Source: Druceiella hillmani
Lineage: Eukaryota; Arthropoda; Insecta; Lepidoptera; Hepialidae
DNA length: 64,000 nt
Direction of reading: 5' to 3'
NCBI GenBank assembly: GCA_039881145.1
Contig: JAYKKI010000037.1
Location: forward strand, 14,953,501-15,017,500
Below, one piece after another: positions 47,643 to 58,990 of this stretch; the first letter of the stretch is position 1, and each line of letters begins with the position of its first letter. The notes under the pieces were generated by a model. The model had not been told where the DNA came from. It saw nothing but the letters and a program-made list of their open reading frames with translations, and ran no database searches. A program made the translations under genes and the position numbers.

Positions 47643-47972
47643 TGTTAATTTGTTCTTCAATTACGTGATTACGTTCAATACACAGATTTAACAACAGTTT
47701 ATACTCTTATATGTAGGGAATTTTTTATCTAGATATTTTAGATTTAAAAACACTGACGTGGTGAATATTACGATATTGGTACTGCTAACCCTATCTATTA
47801 GCGTTTTTAAAAGAGTTTATTTTTATAGAGTTCGGAGAAAAAATAATTAAAAAAAATTCCCAACAACTTTCTTTATCGAATATATTTAGCGTTAATTTTG
47901 TAGAAATTCATTATTCACAATTAAATGAAACTACATGATGTAGTATTATTTTAACTTTCTTTAATTTCTTTA

Positions 47973-48013
47973 CCACGACCTAGGTTTTGTTGTATTACAA
48001 CATCTTCAGGTGG
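47973..48013 (-). ncRNA. Hammerhead ribozyme motif, copy C left arm
   Basis: On the minus strand: stem I CCAC (48013-48010), core CTGAAGA (48009-48003), an extra T, a perfect 5-bp stem II GTTGT/ACAAC with AAT loop, AAAA in place of GAAA, then CCTAGG, TC (47978-47977) and GTGG (47976-47973). The geometry is complete except for G12 changed to A. Confidence 0.7.
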
Positions 48014-48066
48014 GATATTAACAAAGATCTTCAGGTGGTATATTAGAGAAAATCATTGCTAATATC

Positions 48067-48107
48067 CTACCTGAAGATGTTGTAATACAACAAAACCTAG
48101 GTCGTGG
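48067..48107 (+). ncRNA. Hammerhead ribozyme motif, copy C right arm
   Basis: Stem I CTAC (48067-48070) pairs with GTGG (48104-48107) through one T-G wobble. The core CTGAAGA is at 48071-48077, followed by an extra T and a perfect stem II GTTGT/ACAAC (48079-48091). AAAA replaces GAAA at 48092-48095, followed by CCTAGG and TC at 48102-48103. As on the other arm, loss of G12 predicts loss of activity. Confidence 0.7.
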
Positions 48108-48176
48108 TAAAGAAATTAAAGAATGTAGAAATAATACTACATCACCTTGTTTCATTTAGTTGTGAACTTTTTTTAT

Positions 48177-48654
48177 ATTAAATTCCAGGCGACCGAATTT
48201 ACGTCCGCACAGCCAGAAATTTCCCATGGTCTTTCATTTTTGATTCACATTTCTTAAAATACTGTATAAATTAAATTATTTTTTTTTCTTAAATAAACTT
48301 TTTTATAAAAATACTTTGACTTTTAATTAATGTTTGCCTGATTAAATATATGTCTTAATATTTTTAAATTTTTAAATGTTTTTGTTCACAACACATTTAA
48401 CCTTTCCCGCACTACTCTCTTTTTCCTACATAAGTTGTTTATCCAAATCTTTAGATTCCTTAAGCTCTTTTCATGTGACTCGGACCCTTTATTCCACCTC
48501 TAGAATTGTTGCTTTACCTGTCATCATGATGATTATTAGAAGGATAAGCATCAAAACTATGGACTAATAAAGAGTTCTGACAATTACATCTAAACAAACC
48601 TGTGATCTCCAATAATATATTTAATCAGTGGAAGCTAATAACAAGAAACAACAG
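48177..48654. other. Unassigned A+T-rich stretch
   Basis: The frame at 48376-48567 has no recognised domain. Nothing else noted. Confidence 0.45.
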
Positions 48655-48850
48655 GTCAACTTGTAAAGGAAGTGGGACGCGAACCCGTATAGTCGCACCG
48701 AGGCAGCGAGTGACTCCGCATGGACCGCTGTGCCAAGGACAGCTGCTGTGTGAACGACGAAAAGCTCAGTCGGTATAGGTGCGATGAATCAGTGCTGTTG
48801 GTGTTGTCGCTGTGGCGTCGCTTGTTTACAAATAGTCCTTCGTTCACTCA
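48655..48850 (-). other. G+C-richer island with tRNA-like Pol III boxes (SINE or tRNA-derived candidate)
   Basis: On the minus strand TGGCACAGCGG (48735-48725) matches the A-box consensus TRGCNNAGYGG. GGTTCGCGTCC (48685-48675) matches the B-box consensus. They are spaced by about 39 nt, as in tRNA genes. Folding by eye gives a partial anticodon-like stem and only three of five T-stem pairs, so this is not a functional tRNA. The island is about 200 bp of much higher G+C than its surroundings. A tRNA-headed SINE is the likeliest reading. The 63-codon minus frame here ends in RCDYTGSRPTSFTS, which is translation of the boxes. Confidence 0.45.
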
Positions 48851-50487
48851 CCGACATCAATTAGATACTGATTGAATTTCGTTCCTCCAATTTTTCTTTA
48901 TTTATCACAAATTAACCTTCGACTTTGAGAGATTGTTTTCTTAATTTTATTTCTGTTTTTCTAAACAGAAGTGTTTCTAACCAGAATTTTTTAAAATTAT
49001 TCTTCCACTACTTCACTTTGTAAGAACAACATTAATCATATTTCAAAGTGAAATCAGTATTCATACTTTTCTTGCTCTTTTCTCTTATATTAAACAAAAG
49101 GAAATCTTCTAGAGAATAAACGGTTCTGATTTTATCTTTTGCCTTAAACTTGCCTGCGTCCCAATAATAAGTCTAATCAAAATCGCGTCGTTTGACCGTA
49201 ATGGTAACGACTCCTTTATCTTCATTGATATAATGTTTAACGGACAACATCAACTACTGAGTGGAATTTAACCTGTAAAAAAATTATGTCATTCACAACA
49301 TGCAAATTATTTCCTGAAATGTTTAATTAATATTGGATAATACGCACTTAATCGAATAGTTTTGTTATTAAGAATAATAAGTAAATTCCAGTTTGAAAAA
49401 TAAACGATAGCAGCAATTCATTTAAATAGGTTTGATAATTGATTTTATTTATAATCTAATTTTAAAAAAAATTCTTAAATATTTTTAAGGTTAGGTAATT
49501 TATTACAATAATATTACATTGAATACACATAATTATTAAAATTATTACAATTCATGCAGCTACTTAAATTTTACTATTTATAATAGTACGTATTTGAATA
49601 CCGGCTAAACCTTTGACTTCAGATAACATTAAGTAATACACTCTTAAGGGAATAACGTCATTTTTGAAAATAATTTTTTTGGTAGTCTACTTGAAGTAAT
49701 ATTTTCCTATATGATTTTTTTACTATTTAATGAGTTACATTAGGCATCGAAGCGTTTTTGAAATATTTGCTTTATGTTTCCTTTGAGGTAAACTAACGAC
49801 AGTATTATAACCAGGCATTTTGATGACATGTTTAATGTTGAACAATTAATAAGATGGCAGATTGTAAAATTAGGGCAGCGGTTGAGAAAAGGTAAATTTT
49901 AGAAGATAGATATTTTTAAATTATTTTTACTAAAGCATTTTGCGAAAGCTTTATTAGAAAATAGATAACTCATCAAGTAACTGATATGAGAGGACTTTCA
50001 CAGCATTCCTAATTAACTAACATTACCAAGTGGAGATGTCAAATCATTTTGCAACATGCTATTAGAGAGATATCAAAATATATCAAATTTTTAATAACCT
50101 GGCGCAACTATTTTTTCGCACGTTCATTCTAATTATATTTTTGCACTATCATTGAAAACTTTATTAAAAGTTTAATTCGACAAATATTCTTTTCATAATT
50201 TATAATATAAAATTCATATAATTATAAAAGAAATTCAATAATTCGTAAAAGAATCACTATAATTTATTGCACAAGATGGCTGTAGTATACTGAAAACACC
50301 TTTTGACATTTCGGCTTATGAATAACGTTTCTAAAATTGTATTGTTCCGATAGGATTGACTTAATTAAAAAGTGTAATCGGATGTTTGTATGAACCGATA
50401 CGACTTATTTAACAATATGTTCTGTCCAATGAAGCATGTCATCAAAAAATGAACCAAAAATAATATAACGTTAGTATTGAAAATAGC
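48851..50487. other. Unassigned A+T-rich stretch
   Basis: Nothing recognised. Confidence 0.45.
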
Positions 50488-50549
50488 ATATCTAATAACT
50501 ACTGAGTTATTAGATATGTATATCTAATAACTACTGAGTTATTAGATAT
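50488..50549. repeat. Tandemly duplicated 30-bp hairpin
   Basis: The 30-bp unit ATATCTAATAACT-ACTG-AGTTATTAGATAT is itself an inverted repeat of 13-bp arms. It occurs twice, at 50488-50517 and 50520-50549, with GT between. The two copies are identical, so either arm can pair with two partners. Confidence 0.88.
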
Positions 50550-53500
50550 TATTTTAACTTATAAATAAAATAACGTTTTGGTATAGGTTATGTGTGTTTA
50601 TTTTTATTACTCACAAAAATATTACTCACAGACCAATTTGAGCAAACGTACCAGAATCGTATACGTTGTTCAATATTTTGTATGCCTTGTAGTCATTATT
50701 CAGTAAAGTTGATACATTCCATAACGTCGATGTTAGAGATTTTAATTATTACATTACACAATATTTCAAAGAGTATTGAAAAATATAATGATCAAGTATT
50801 AATGAATTTGTAGTACTTTTATAATCAATAGTTAGTTCTGACCAAGATTGACAATAAGATTTTTTTTCATTTCAATAGTTCGAAAAATGCGACAAAAAAG
50901 TAAGTTACACTGAGATCCAATTACTTTTGATACGATATTTTGTTTCCCGTGGGGTGGACCGTTTCTTTTAAATATATTTACTTAATTATTTTTATTTAAA
51001 ATTTTGTAGTACGTTTAAACTTTCAGGCGGTAGTATTTTTTTGTTACAATCGTTAATTTTACTTGCATATTAATAACACTAAAAATAAACACGACTGAAG
51101 TTTTTATAGCATCGAAGGGAACAATAAGGAATATAAATTTTATTGTGAATTAATTGTACTTAAAAGCCTTTGTCAACCATAAAGTGAATCCATCGACTTC
51201 AAGTGCTAATTATGTTAACATTGATTACAAACGATTCACCGAGGACTACAATTAAAGTCCGTACGGCAAAACAACGGAAACACTGAGTTAATCCCTATGA
51301 TTTATTGCTTTGAGTGTACGCGTCGAAAGACCAGCAGAAACAATATATTTCAAACGCTTCAGTCATTTATCATCTTCATTTATTTCGATGAAAACTAGGT
51401 TGTGAACACACTGAGAAAGGGATATTGAAATATTAATAGACGTAAGCTTGGCTTTGATCAATAAATTTATTTGTATTGTTGAAATGATTAAACGTTTACG
51501 ATAAAGCAGGACACTTCACCCCCAATTCACATTCAAAACAATTAAAACATTCAATATAATTAAGTAAAATAAATTAAGTCTTCCGTCCTTGTAAGATATT
51601 AAAATTACGACAAGTTTGTTAAGCAAAAATTTAATTTGTTATTAACTGTCTCGTAACTGCCCATATTTAATCCTCCGTGAAATAAAATAAATTTAATAAA
51701 AAAGAATATAATTAAAATAAATTGTAAATTCATACGGTTGTTAAAATCAATTTTTAATTTTCTCCTTTTCATTACTCATTTCCATCATTGTGGTGTAAAG
51801 TTGCTCCGTAGTATTGAATATTATTAAATTAACGAATTGTTAATTAACGAAATCACTTATTGGTTAACGTCGAGTTTACTTAACGGGATTATAAAGATAA
51901 TTTCTACGGTCATTGAAGGCAGAAATACAAATTTAGTTTTTAATATCTTGCATAAGTATATAACGAAACATGAACATTAAATTAATAGTAAGTCTATTAT
52001 AATAGCATTTTATATAATAAAAACCGAAATTCTTTCAAATTTCTTCTATTCAATTCTTCTTTGTTTGTTTTGTTTACCGTTTATGAGATTATTTTCGGTT
52101 TAGTTTCTTTTGCCTTTTGTTGGAATAAAGGGTAAAAGAAACTAAAATAAACACCTTAACTAAGAACAGAGATCATTTTCTGGAACAGTAAATAATTTTG
52201 TTCACAACATGAAGTCTGAGAGTCTAACCTTCGCCCTTTTATGAATTGAGCGTTGTATTTATGGCGAATACAAGTACTAAATGAAACTTCTCATTATAAG
52301 CGATGTTTAAGAGAAAGGATTCTAATAATTTTCTTTATATTCATTTGTATGTGTGTTAAATCAGATAACAATGAAAAATATATGTTTAAAAGCAATAAAT
52401 TTCAATATATGTATCCATAGCAGCATCTACACTTCTTTATTTGGCTGCTCTAATTACAATTTATCTTAAATACTTTCCTTTATGTCGCTTTGAAATTTCA
52501 GCAAACTACTATCTGACACGATTTTCAGCAAAGTAGCTATTATTTTGCTATTTCGTTTAAAAATAAAATCAAGACATTTTAATTAACTTATTGACGCATT
52601 CATTCATATTTTATTATCGCGTTTTTTTACAATTTATCTATTTATCTTGTTTTAGTAACTATACATCGTTATGCACAATCGATTTTTTTCATTGATTCTG
52701 TCTTCAACTCTTCCATTTTTTATAATTAATTCGATTATTTAAAAAGAAAATTAAATCTTCATGAAACGTCTAGAATATGGCAGAAGTTATGATACATTCA
52801 AATCAATGCAAAGAAATAATTGCCAAAATCATCGACATTTCTAATAACAAGAGGATATGCTAAACAAAACTAAATCGTTCCATTAAATCGTGAAACATAT
52901 TTTTCGTAGTACATGTACTCTATCGTTTTCTTGACGCTGGTGAAATTTTCTCTTAATGAAGTAAAATTAATGTTTCACGTGTTCTCAACGGAACGCTGTC
53001 GTTGAGTGATGGAGTGAGGCAATGAACATGCAAACTACGTAATAACATTTTTTCACTCGCTTCATAATTTCACCATAATAACCTTTATTCCTTCTTCGTA
53101 ACAATATACTCGTACTTTCATTTAGCATGAGATGGTTTAGTGAATGGTGATAAAACAAGAATATATTTTACAATATGTTGCATGTTGCCATACTATTTAA
53201 TTTATTATTATACCTTATTCCTCATTTTATCTATACGAGTATCATGAAAGTTTTTGGATCATTCAGTCGATTTACTCTTAATTAAAATGATATTTAACTA
53301 AACACGTGAATTGTTATAAATACTTATATTACGAAATAAAATAAAAAAATATGTGCTATGATTAATTATTTGTTGTTTTCGCCTGTTCGTTTATTCGAGT
53401 AAAATGTAAAGGCTACTAAGCCGATTTTAGTAGTAATAAATTTCACTGCAATGTTTCTAAGGGTTCAAATTAAGACCCAAGTTACATTTCTTCTTTTTTA

Positions 53501-56140
53501 GATTTTCTAAGGCACGTTATCTATCTACTGATTTTTCATTCACATTTGTGTTTATTTCAGCAATACGTAAGATACTAAACCGATTCAAATTAAATTTTAG
53601 CTTCGGATATTGCTTAAGTTATAAGTAACAATCCAAACAAATTCTTGGATCTAATGTTCGCTAATACACTTGGAACATAAATAAAAGCACTGAGGTAATA
53701 AGATTGAATACACAGGCTTAAGTCAATCTTTAATTTTCTCTTTTTCATTACCAATTTCAAATTTACCATTTTCATATAAACGTAAAAAACGAATAAATGG
53801 TGATGTAATATCACTTTGCATATTGAATACTAGTAAATTGACGATAATATTTCAGGCTTTCAGAATTTTATTTGTATTTCTATTTTCAATAACCGTAGAA
53901 ATTGTCATCATAATCCCTTTATGCAAAGGTGCTTAAAACTTATGGTAAGAAATTGCCATGACCATTAAGACGATTCACCTCAAAGTTCAAGCTAAGTTAT
54001 AGGATACCTTTATTCTAGACAAGGGTACTCGTGAGATGCAAATTTCATTCAAACAAAGATTTCATTGGTCGTATTTAGAAATATGATATTTGAATTCTAG
54101 GGAAGCAGGATAAACCCTCGTATCGGACTTACTTAGAATAAAATTAGAGTTATTTTTAAAATAGTTTCACCTAGAATAGCAATAGTAGATGCGCTGTAAT
54201 AAAAGGTATTGATGTACGAATAGATGAAAACCAAAGCCTCAGCATAAGAGTTCCATTTTTACGTTTTAGGTAGGGAATCCAAAAAGCAAATTGTTTCCAA
54301 ATGTTTTAAACAAAAAGGGTATTATAATAATTATGTTTTGCCTATAAATATATTTGTGAAATGTTTGGCAAGCGGTTGACCATATTTATGTAAATAAATT
54401 TGAAGTCAAGTTATGATTTGTAACGCAATGTATTATATACACAATTTTAGAAAATAGCGTTTGGGGTAATATGAATTTATTATTTTCAAATAATTCTCTC
54501 GAAAAAATTTATTCTTGTCTAGTTTGCTGCTAGTTTGATCTCCTTATACCGCTCATCAGACTTTTTTTCGCTGCGGATATTTACCAACATATTTTTATAT
54601 TTTATTTACTTGTACCGCTTCAATAGGGTATGTTTCGTTTGTTTCTTGTACGTAATGAGTTATTAAATGGACAAGGATATTGATATCGTTATAATTTTGT
54701 TTAGTCATATACCTCCATAATTGCAAGATTCAGTAATTTTCTGAAGCAAAATCTTACATTTTTCTCATTTCACCACGTCACCGAAGGTGCGAAAATCCCT
54801 AACTGTGTTTTATAATTATGTTCTAATTTGTGTTGTACTGCAAAAATTCCAACTAGTTAAATATTCGCACTTAATAACAGTAATACTTCATACTTTCATT
54901 GTTTTTTTATTTTTCGTTAGAAGATAATATTGTCAGTTGCAACTAGCATCACTGTGTGGAATTTGGAATTATTTCGTATACTGAGGCTGGAGAAGAATAT
55001 AATAAGATAAGCTTTTTATTATTGTCAGCTCAATGAATTATGTGTGAATTGTGCCATCTAATAATCTGTGTCATCTAATGAATAGTGGAATGCATGACAA
55101 CACTCAATTACATTTTATAAGACACACACGCAGAAATACACACCCATGTGTCACTAAGGGGTTGCATAAAATTATCCAAGTATATATTTTTTCGATAACA
55201 TGAAATAGATCAACGTAGTAAAAGTTCAAAATAGGAGGAAACCAAACTGTCGTGGTCAATAATTTAAAAAAAATTTCAATGTTCTACCCTTGCAGCATTA
55301 TATTATATTTTACGTGGTAAAATAACTTATAGAAGTTGCAATAAATTACATACACTTGCCATGAAAAAAATTAATTTCTTACTTCCATGCCTCTAGAAAT
55401 AATGGACTCTATGATTAAGATCCAATATTACATGAATAATTTAATCAACACCTCTAATTCAGAGCAAAAATAATATGAGGAGGTGGTATGTCTCCAGATT
55501 TGGCAAAAATATCATTGATGTATCCCATGCGAAGTAGGCAAATATTTATAATAATGTGAACAGAAGTTTAGCAGCCGCATTAATATTTTTATAAAGCTCG
55601 CAGACAGTGTAAGTCACAAGTGAGCACATGTGAACCGGCTTTGAACAAAATTGGTATCGCTTTTGTCAACACTCAGTTTTCAAATTATCACTAATCCAAA
55701 GCTAATCACTAATCAAATACAATTATCAATAATCAAATAATATTAAATTCTCGCAAAGCAAGTTGAGGAAGTGATTACATTTGTAAATAGTTATATTGAC
55801 AGGGTTATTTTAAAACGATACCTTCATCAATAGAAACTTTCAAAACGAAGCCATTTTATGAAAAAAGTAATTATATTAACGAGCTCCTCGTCTCGCGTCA
55901 TTTTAGACTATGATAAGTTTATTAATCAGAATTATTGGTACGGAAAAAATTCAAAGAAAGATCTCTCCCAAGCGAAAGAAGAGAAGCGTGGATAAGTAGA
56001 TATACTTACATATGAGCTTTTATTTATTGTGATATAAATAAATTCACAACATGACTTCTCTTCTGCAAAAGAATGCGGGAGATGGAAATATATAATTACT
56101 GTGGTTCCTCCCATAAATGATTCAATATATGAAACCTTAA

Positions 56141-56142
<2 letters not shown>
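50550..56142. other. Unassigned A+T-rich stretch
   Basis: The longest featureless interval in the window. The frames at 50592-50813, 53614-53814 and 55932-56114 show no recognisable domain. Slightly G+C-richer spots at 51230-51330 and 55600-55650 hold nothing identifiable. No inverted repeat longer than about 15 bp was noticed. Confidence 0.4.
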
Positions 56143-56186
<44 letters not shown>

Positions 56187-56187
56187 G
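56143..56187. repeat. (AT)n microsatellite
   Basis: AT run of about 30 bp followed by TTATATATATAG. Confidence 0.9.
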
Positions 56188-58870
56188 ATTGGGTGTGTTC
56201 TTGCGGCAGCAGATGATGCGGCAACTCTTTATAATTTTTTTAATTTTTATCGTAACAATACCTACAGATTCAAAAATTATCATTGTATTGATTCCATTCT
56301 TAATTATGAGATGTGTATCAAGGGATAAACGCCAAAGAAATTGAATATAAAGAAAATCCATATTTTTGGATTTCAAGCGTTTGTTGGTCCGTCGACCCAT
56401 CTCTCCGTCTATACTATCTCTTCTCTTCGTCTGTCAAAGCCGTCTTATGTCCGAGACTGTTTGCATTAGAAATTTGGAAGTTTACATAAAAGTAAAGCAT
56501 ATTGCCTTGCATATTCAGTAGCTGATGAACAATGATATTCGTAGAGAAATATTCCACGTTGTGTGTAGTGAACTCGCAATTGTTTTCTCTCAGTTATATT
56601 TTTGGATGTCATTTTTAAGAACAAACCATCACTATTTGTTCTGAAATTTTTTGTAAGCTATTTTCAAGGATATTACTGAAAATATCTTCAAAAATTTTCT
56701 CGGAAGCCGTTTGAGGTGAACGGCTTAACTTAAAAATGGCATAAAACTTAAAAAATGGCATAGATTAAAAATATCCATAATATACCTAAATTTTATTTTA
56801 TATTTTTGATGTAGATTATTTGAAAGAGCAAGTAATAAAGATGTCAATATTATTTTTAAGAATTTTGTGTGTAATTATTCTAGAGACATTGCTGAAAATG
56901 TCAAAAAATATATCCTCCCCCTTCTATATCTTCGAACTCTTTAATTTAAAACCGTCAGAAACAGTGTTGCTGGAACATTACCTTAGTAAAAAAATATAAA
57001 TATTTCTAAAAAGTTTAATAAGGATATAACATTCTTAAAAAAAGAATCCAATTGTTTTATCATTTCCTCCTCATTTGTCAAACCAGGTGTTGGAATCAAA
57101 ACCAAACCGTTTTAAGATGAGTCCTATTCGTTGTCAATAGTTTTTTTCTAAATTATTTTCGATCTTCAACTAGTAAAATCAAATGTATTCTTTTTCCGTT
57201 GTATTGTCTCAAGAAATATTTGTAAATTATGATTTAACCTTAATATATCACAAAAATGTTAAAATACATGATAGTTATACATTTACTTCCTAAAAATTTA
57301 ATCAGTCTGGCGAGTCAGAGGCTTCTAATTTCTACGTGAAATAAGAAAGATATTACAAGGGGTTCCCGAATATGGAGAACTGAGAAAAATGTATGCTGAA
57401 ATTAGTAGAAAACAATTTTTTGCCTGCAAATAGGTTTTGTTTATATTTTATAATAATCATTATCGTATTCAGTATTCCATTCATGCATATATTTAGCAGT
57501 TATTTGTGGCAGTCGTTATTATTACATTATATTATTTCCACGGCTCTTTATCACGTGAGATATTCTATATGTAAATTCTATATGTAATTGTTTCTATAAA
57601 AAGTCTTCTTAAATAAATTATATCATTTAATATCTCTATTTTTATCTCGTCTCAAATTTATTCAAATTATTATTCTCAGAATATTTAGATTGTTCTAAGT
57701 TTATTAATATTGAAAATATTTATGAACTTTAGCCTTTCTACTGTAGGTAAATTACAGTAGCATTTATATATTTATGTGTTGTTCACAAATATCTTTATTA
57801 ATGAAAATGATTTCCTACTGCTTTGTTTTCAACGAAACAGTTACGAAGAAAGACTTAATCGTCAACTATAAGTCTCTAATACATTTTATGTTATCAGGCA
57901 ACTTAGTAGAAAATATTAAATTCCTAATATTTTCGTGAAATATTTAATAAAGGAATATCTTTAAATACAACACTCCATACTGTAATGCTATAATGTTGCT
58001 CTTGAGCTTTAACGTTGGGAGCTAAATCTAATGCTTTGATCTAGTTTGCCTAATAAAACATTATCGATTTAGTCGCTTTGTAGGATTTTTGAACGAGCAT
58101 TTACACCTGACTATTTAATTTTAGCTTTTTCTTTGTCGTTATTTCGTAAACGCCTATGAAAATATGTATTTACTTATTGACAAATTCTACTCATGTCACA
58201 AAGATATTGATGTAAAAGAGAGAAATACATGACTTAAAATAACGAGAGAAAAGTTCACGGGAGCACATATCGATACTTTAAGGATAAGCCACAATGTATA
58301 TTTCATTATTTATTATTCATAAAAAATTGAAATATCGAAAAAAATTAATGTGAAGTTCTAATCGATAATGTAATCCTTATCAAAATAAAAGTAACAATAA
58401 TTTAATTATTTTCTGTAGACAAAGACTATACATTTTACATTTTACAATTAAAAAAGGATACACCTTTGGTGACGTCACCCAAATCGATCCGAAAAGTGAT
58501 GCATAAATTATATGCGTGACACGAAGTCTACGTTCATTTATTATATTTGAATAATCTATTACCCACATTATATATTCGTATAGCGTAATTGTATATAACT
58601 TACCATTTAATCTTGGATAAATAATATCTAAATGGAAAATTTTAAGCAATCCATTAAGCCTTTTAAGCACGAAATACAAATAAACAAATAAGCAGATAAT
58701 GATACGCTTTTATTAATTAAGTATAATTATAGATCAATATTTTAACCTAGAATACATGTTATCTATATAAAAATATCTATTGAAACCTGTTTAATTGTTT
58801 AAGCGCAAAAGAGAGGCAAACAAACAAATAAACAGACAATTTTCACTTTTAATACATTAGTCCAAATAAT
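56188..58870. other. Unassigned A+T-rich stretch
   Basis: A small hairpin AAGCCGTT-TGAGGTG-AACGGCTT lies at about 56705-56727, and a tandem pair of CTTAAAAAATGGCATA-like phrases follows at about 56728-56762. No gene recognised. Confidence 0.45.
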
Positions 58871-58875
58871 GTGGT

Positions 58876-58990
58876 ACTATTTACAATGCAGTGGACTGAA
58901 AAAGGGTCCCTCCTGGGTTCGATTTCTGATAAGGTATTTGAACATTCATAAACTATTGTATCTTGTTATGAATGATTACGACTCTTTTGT
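58876..58990 (+). repeat. Possible tRNA-derived SINE fragment
   Basis: A partial A-box (ATGCAGTGGACTG, 58886-58898) is followed after about 20 nt by CCTGGGTTCGATTTC, whose GGTTCGATTTC is a near-consensus B-box. Lepidopteran SINE heads often read '...GCAGTGG...GGGTTCGATTCCC...'. The spacing is short and the A-box weak, so this is tentative. Confidence 0.33.

Larger units (their letters stand above)
47877..48164 (+). mobile_element. Hammerhead-bearing foldback element, copy C (most complete)
   Basis: It starts CGAATATATTTAGCGTTAAT and ends TTTCATTTAGTTGTG, the same ends as copy B. After a single-stranded tail of about 39 bp, the left arm at 47916-48013 and the right arm at 48067-48164 pair over nearly 100 bp, each arm containing a full hammerhead. 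The minus-strand one lies in the left arm and the plus-strand one in the right arm. The centre (48014-48066) holds a spare fragment of the ribozyme core (ATCTTCAGGTGG at 48027-48038). There is no coding sequence. Opposed hammerheads in a foldback recall the inverted terminal units found in some Penelope-like elements. Non-autonomous mobilisation is inferred, not shown. Confidence 0.75.
47865..48176. repeat. Target-site duplication flanking hammerhead element copy C
   Basis: AACTTTCTTTAT at 47865-47876 and AACTTTTTTTAT at 48165-48176 flank the element exactly, with one mismatch. The length (12 bp) agrees with copy B. Confidence 0.7.
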
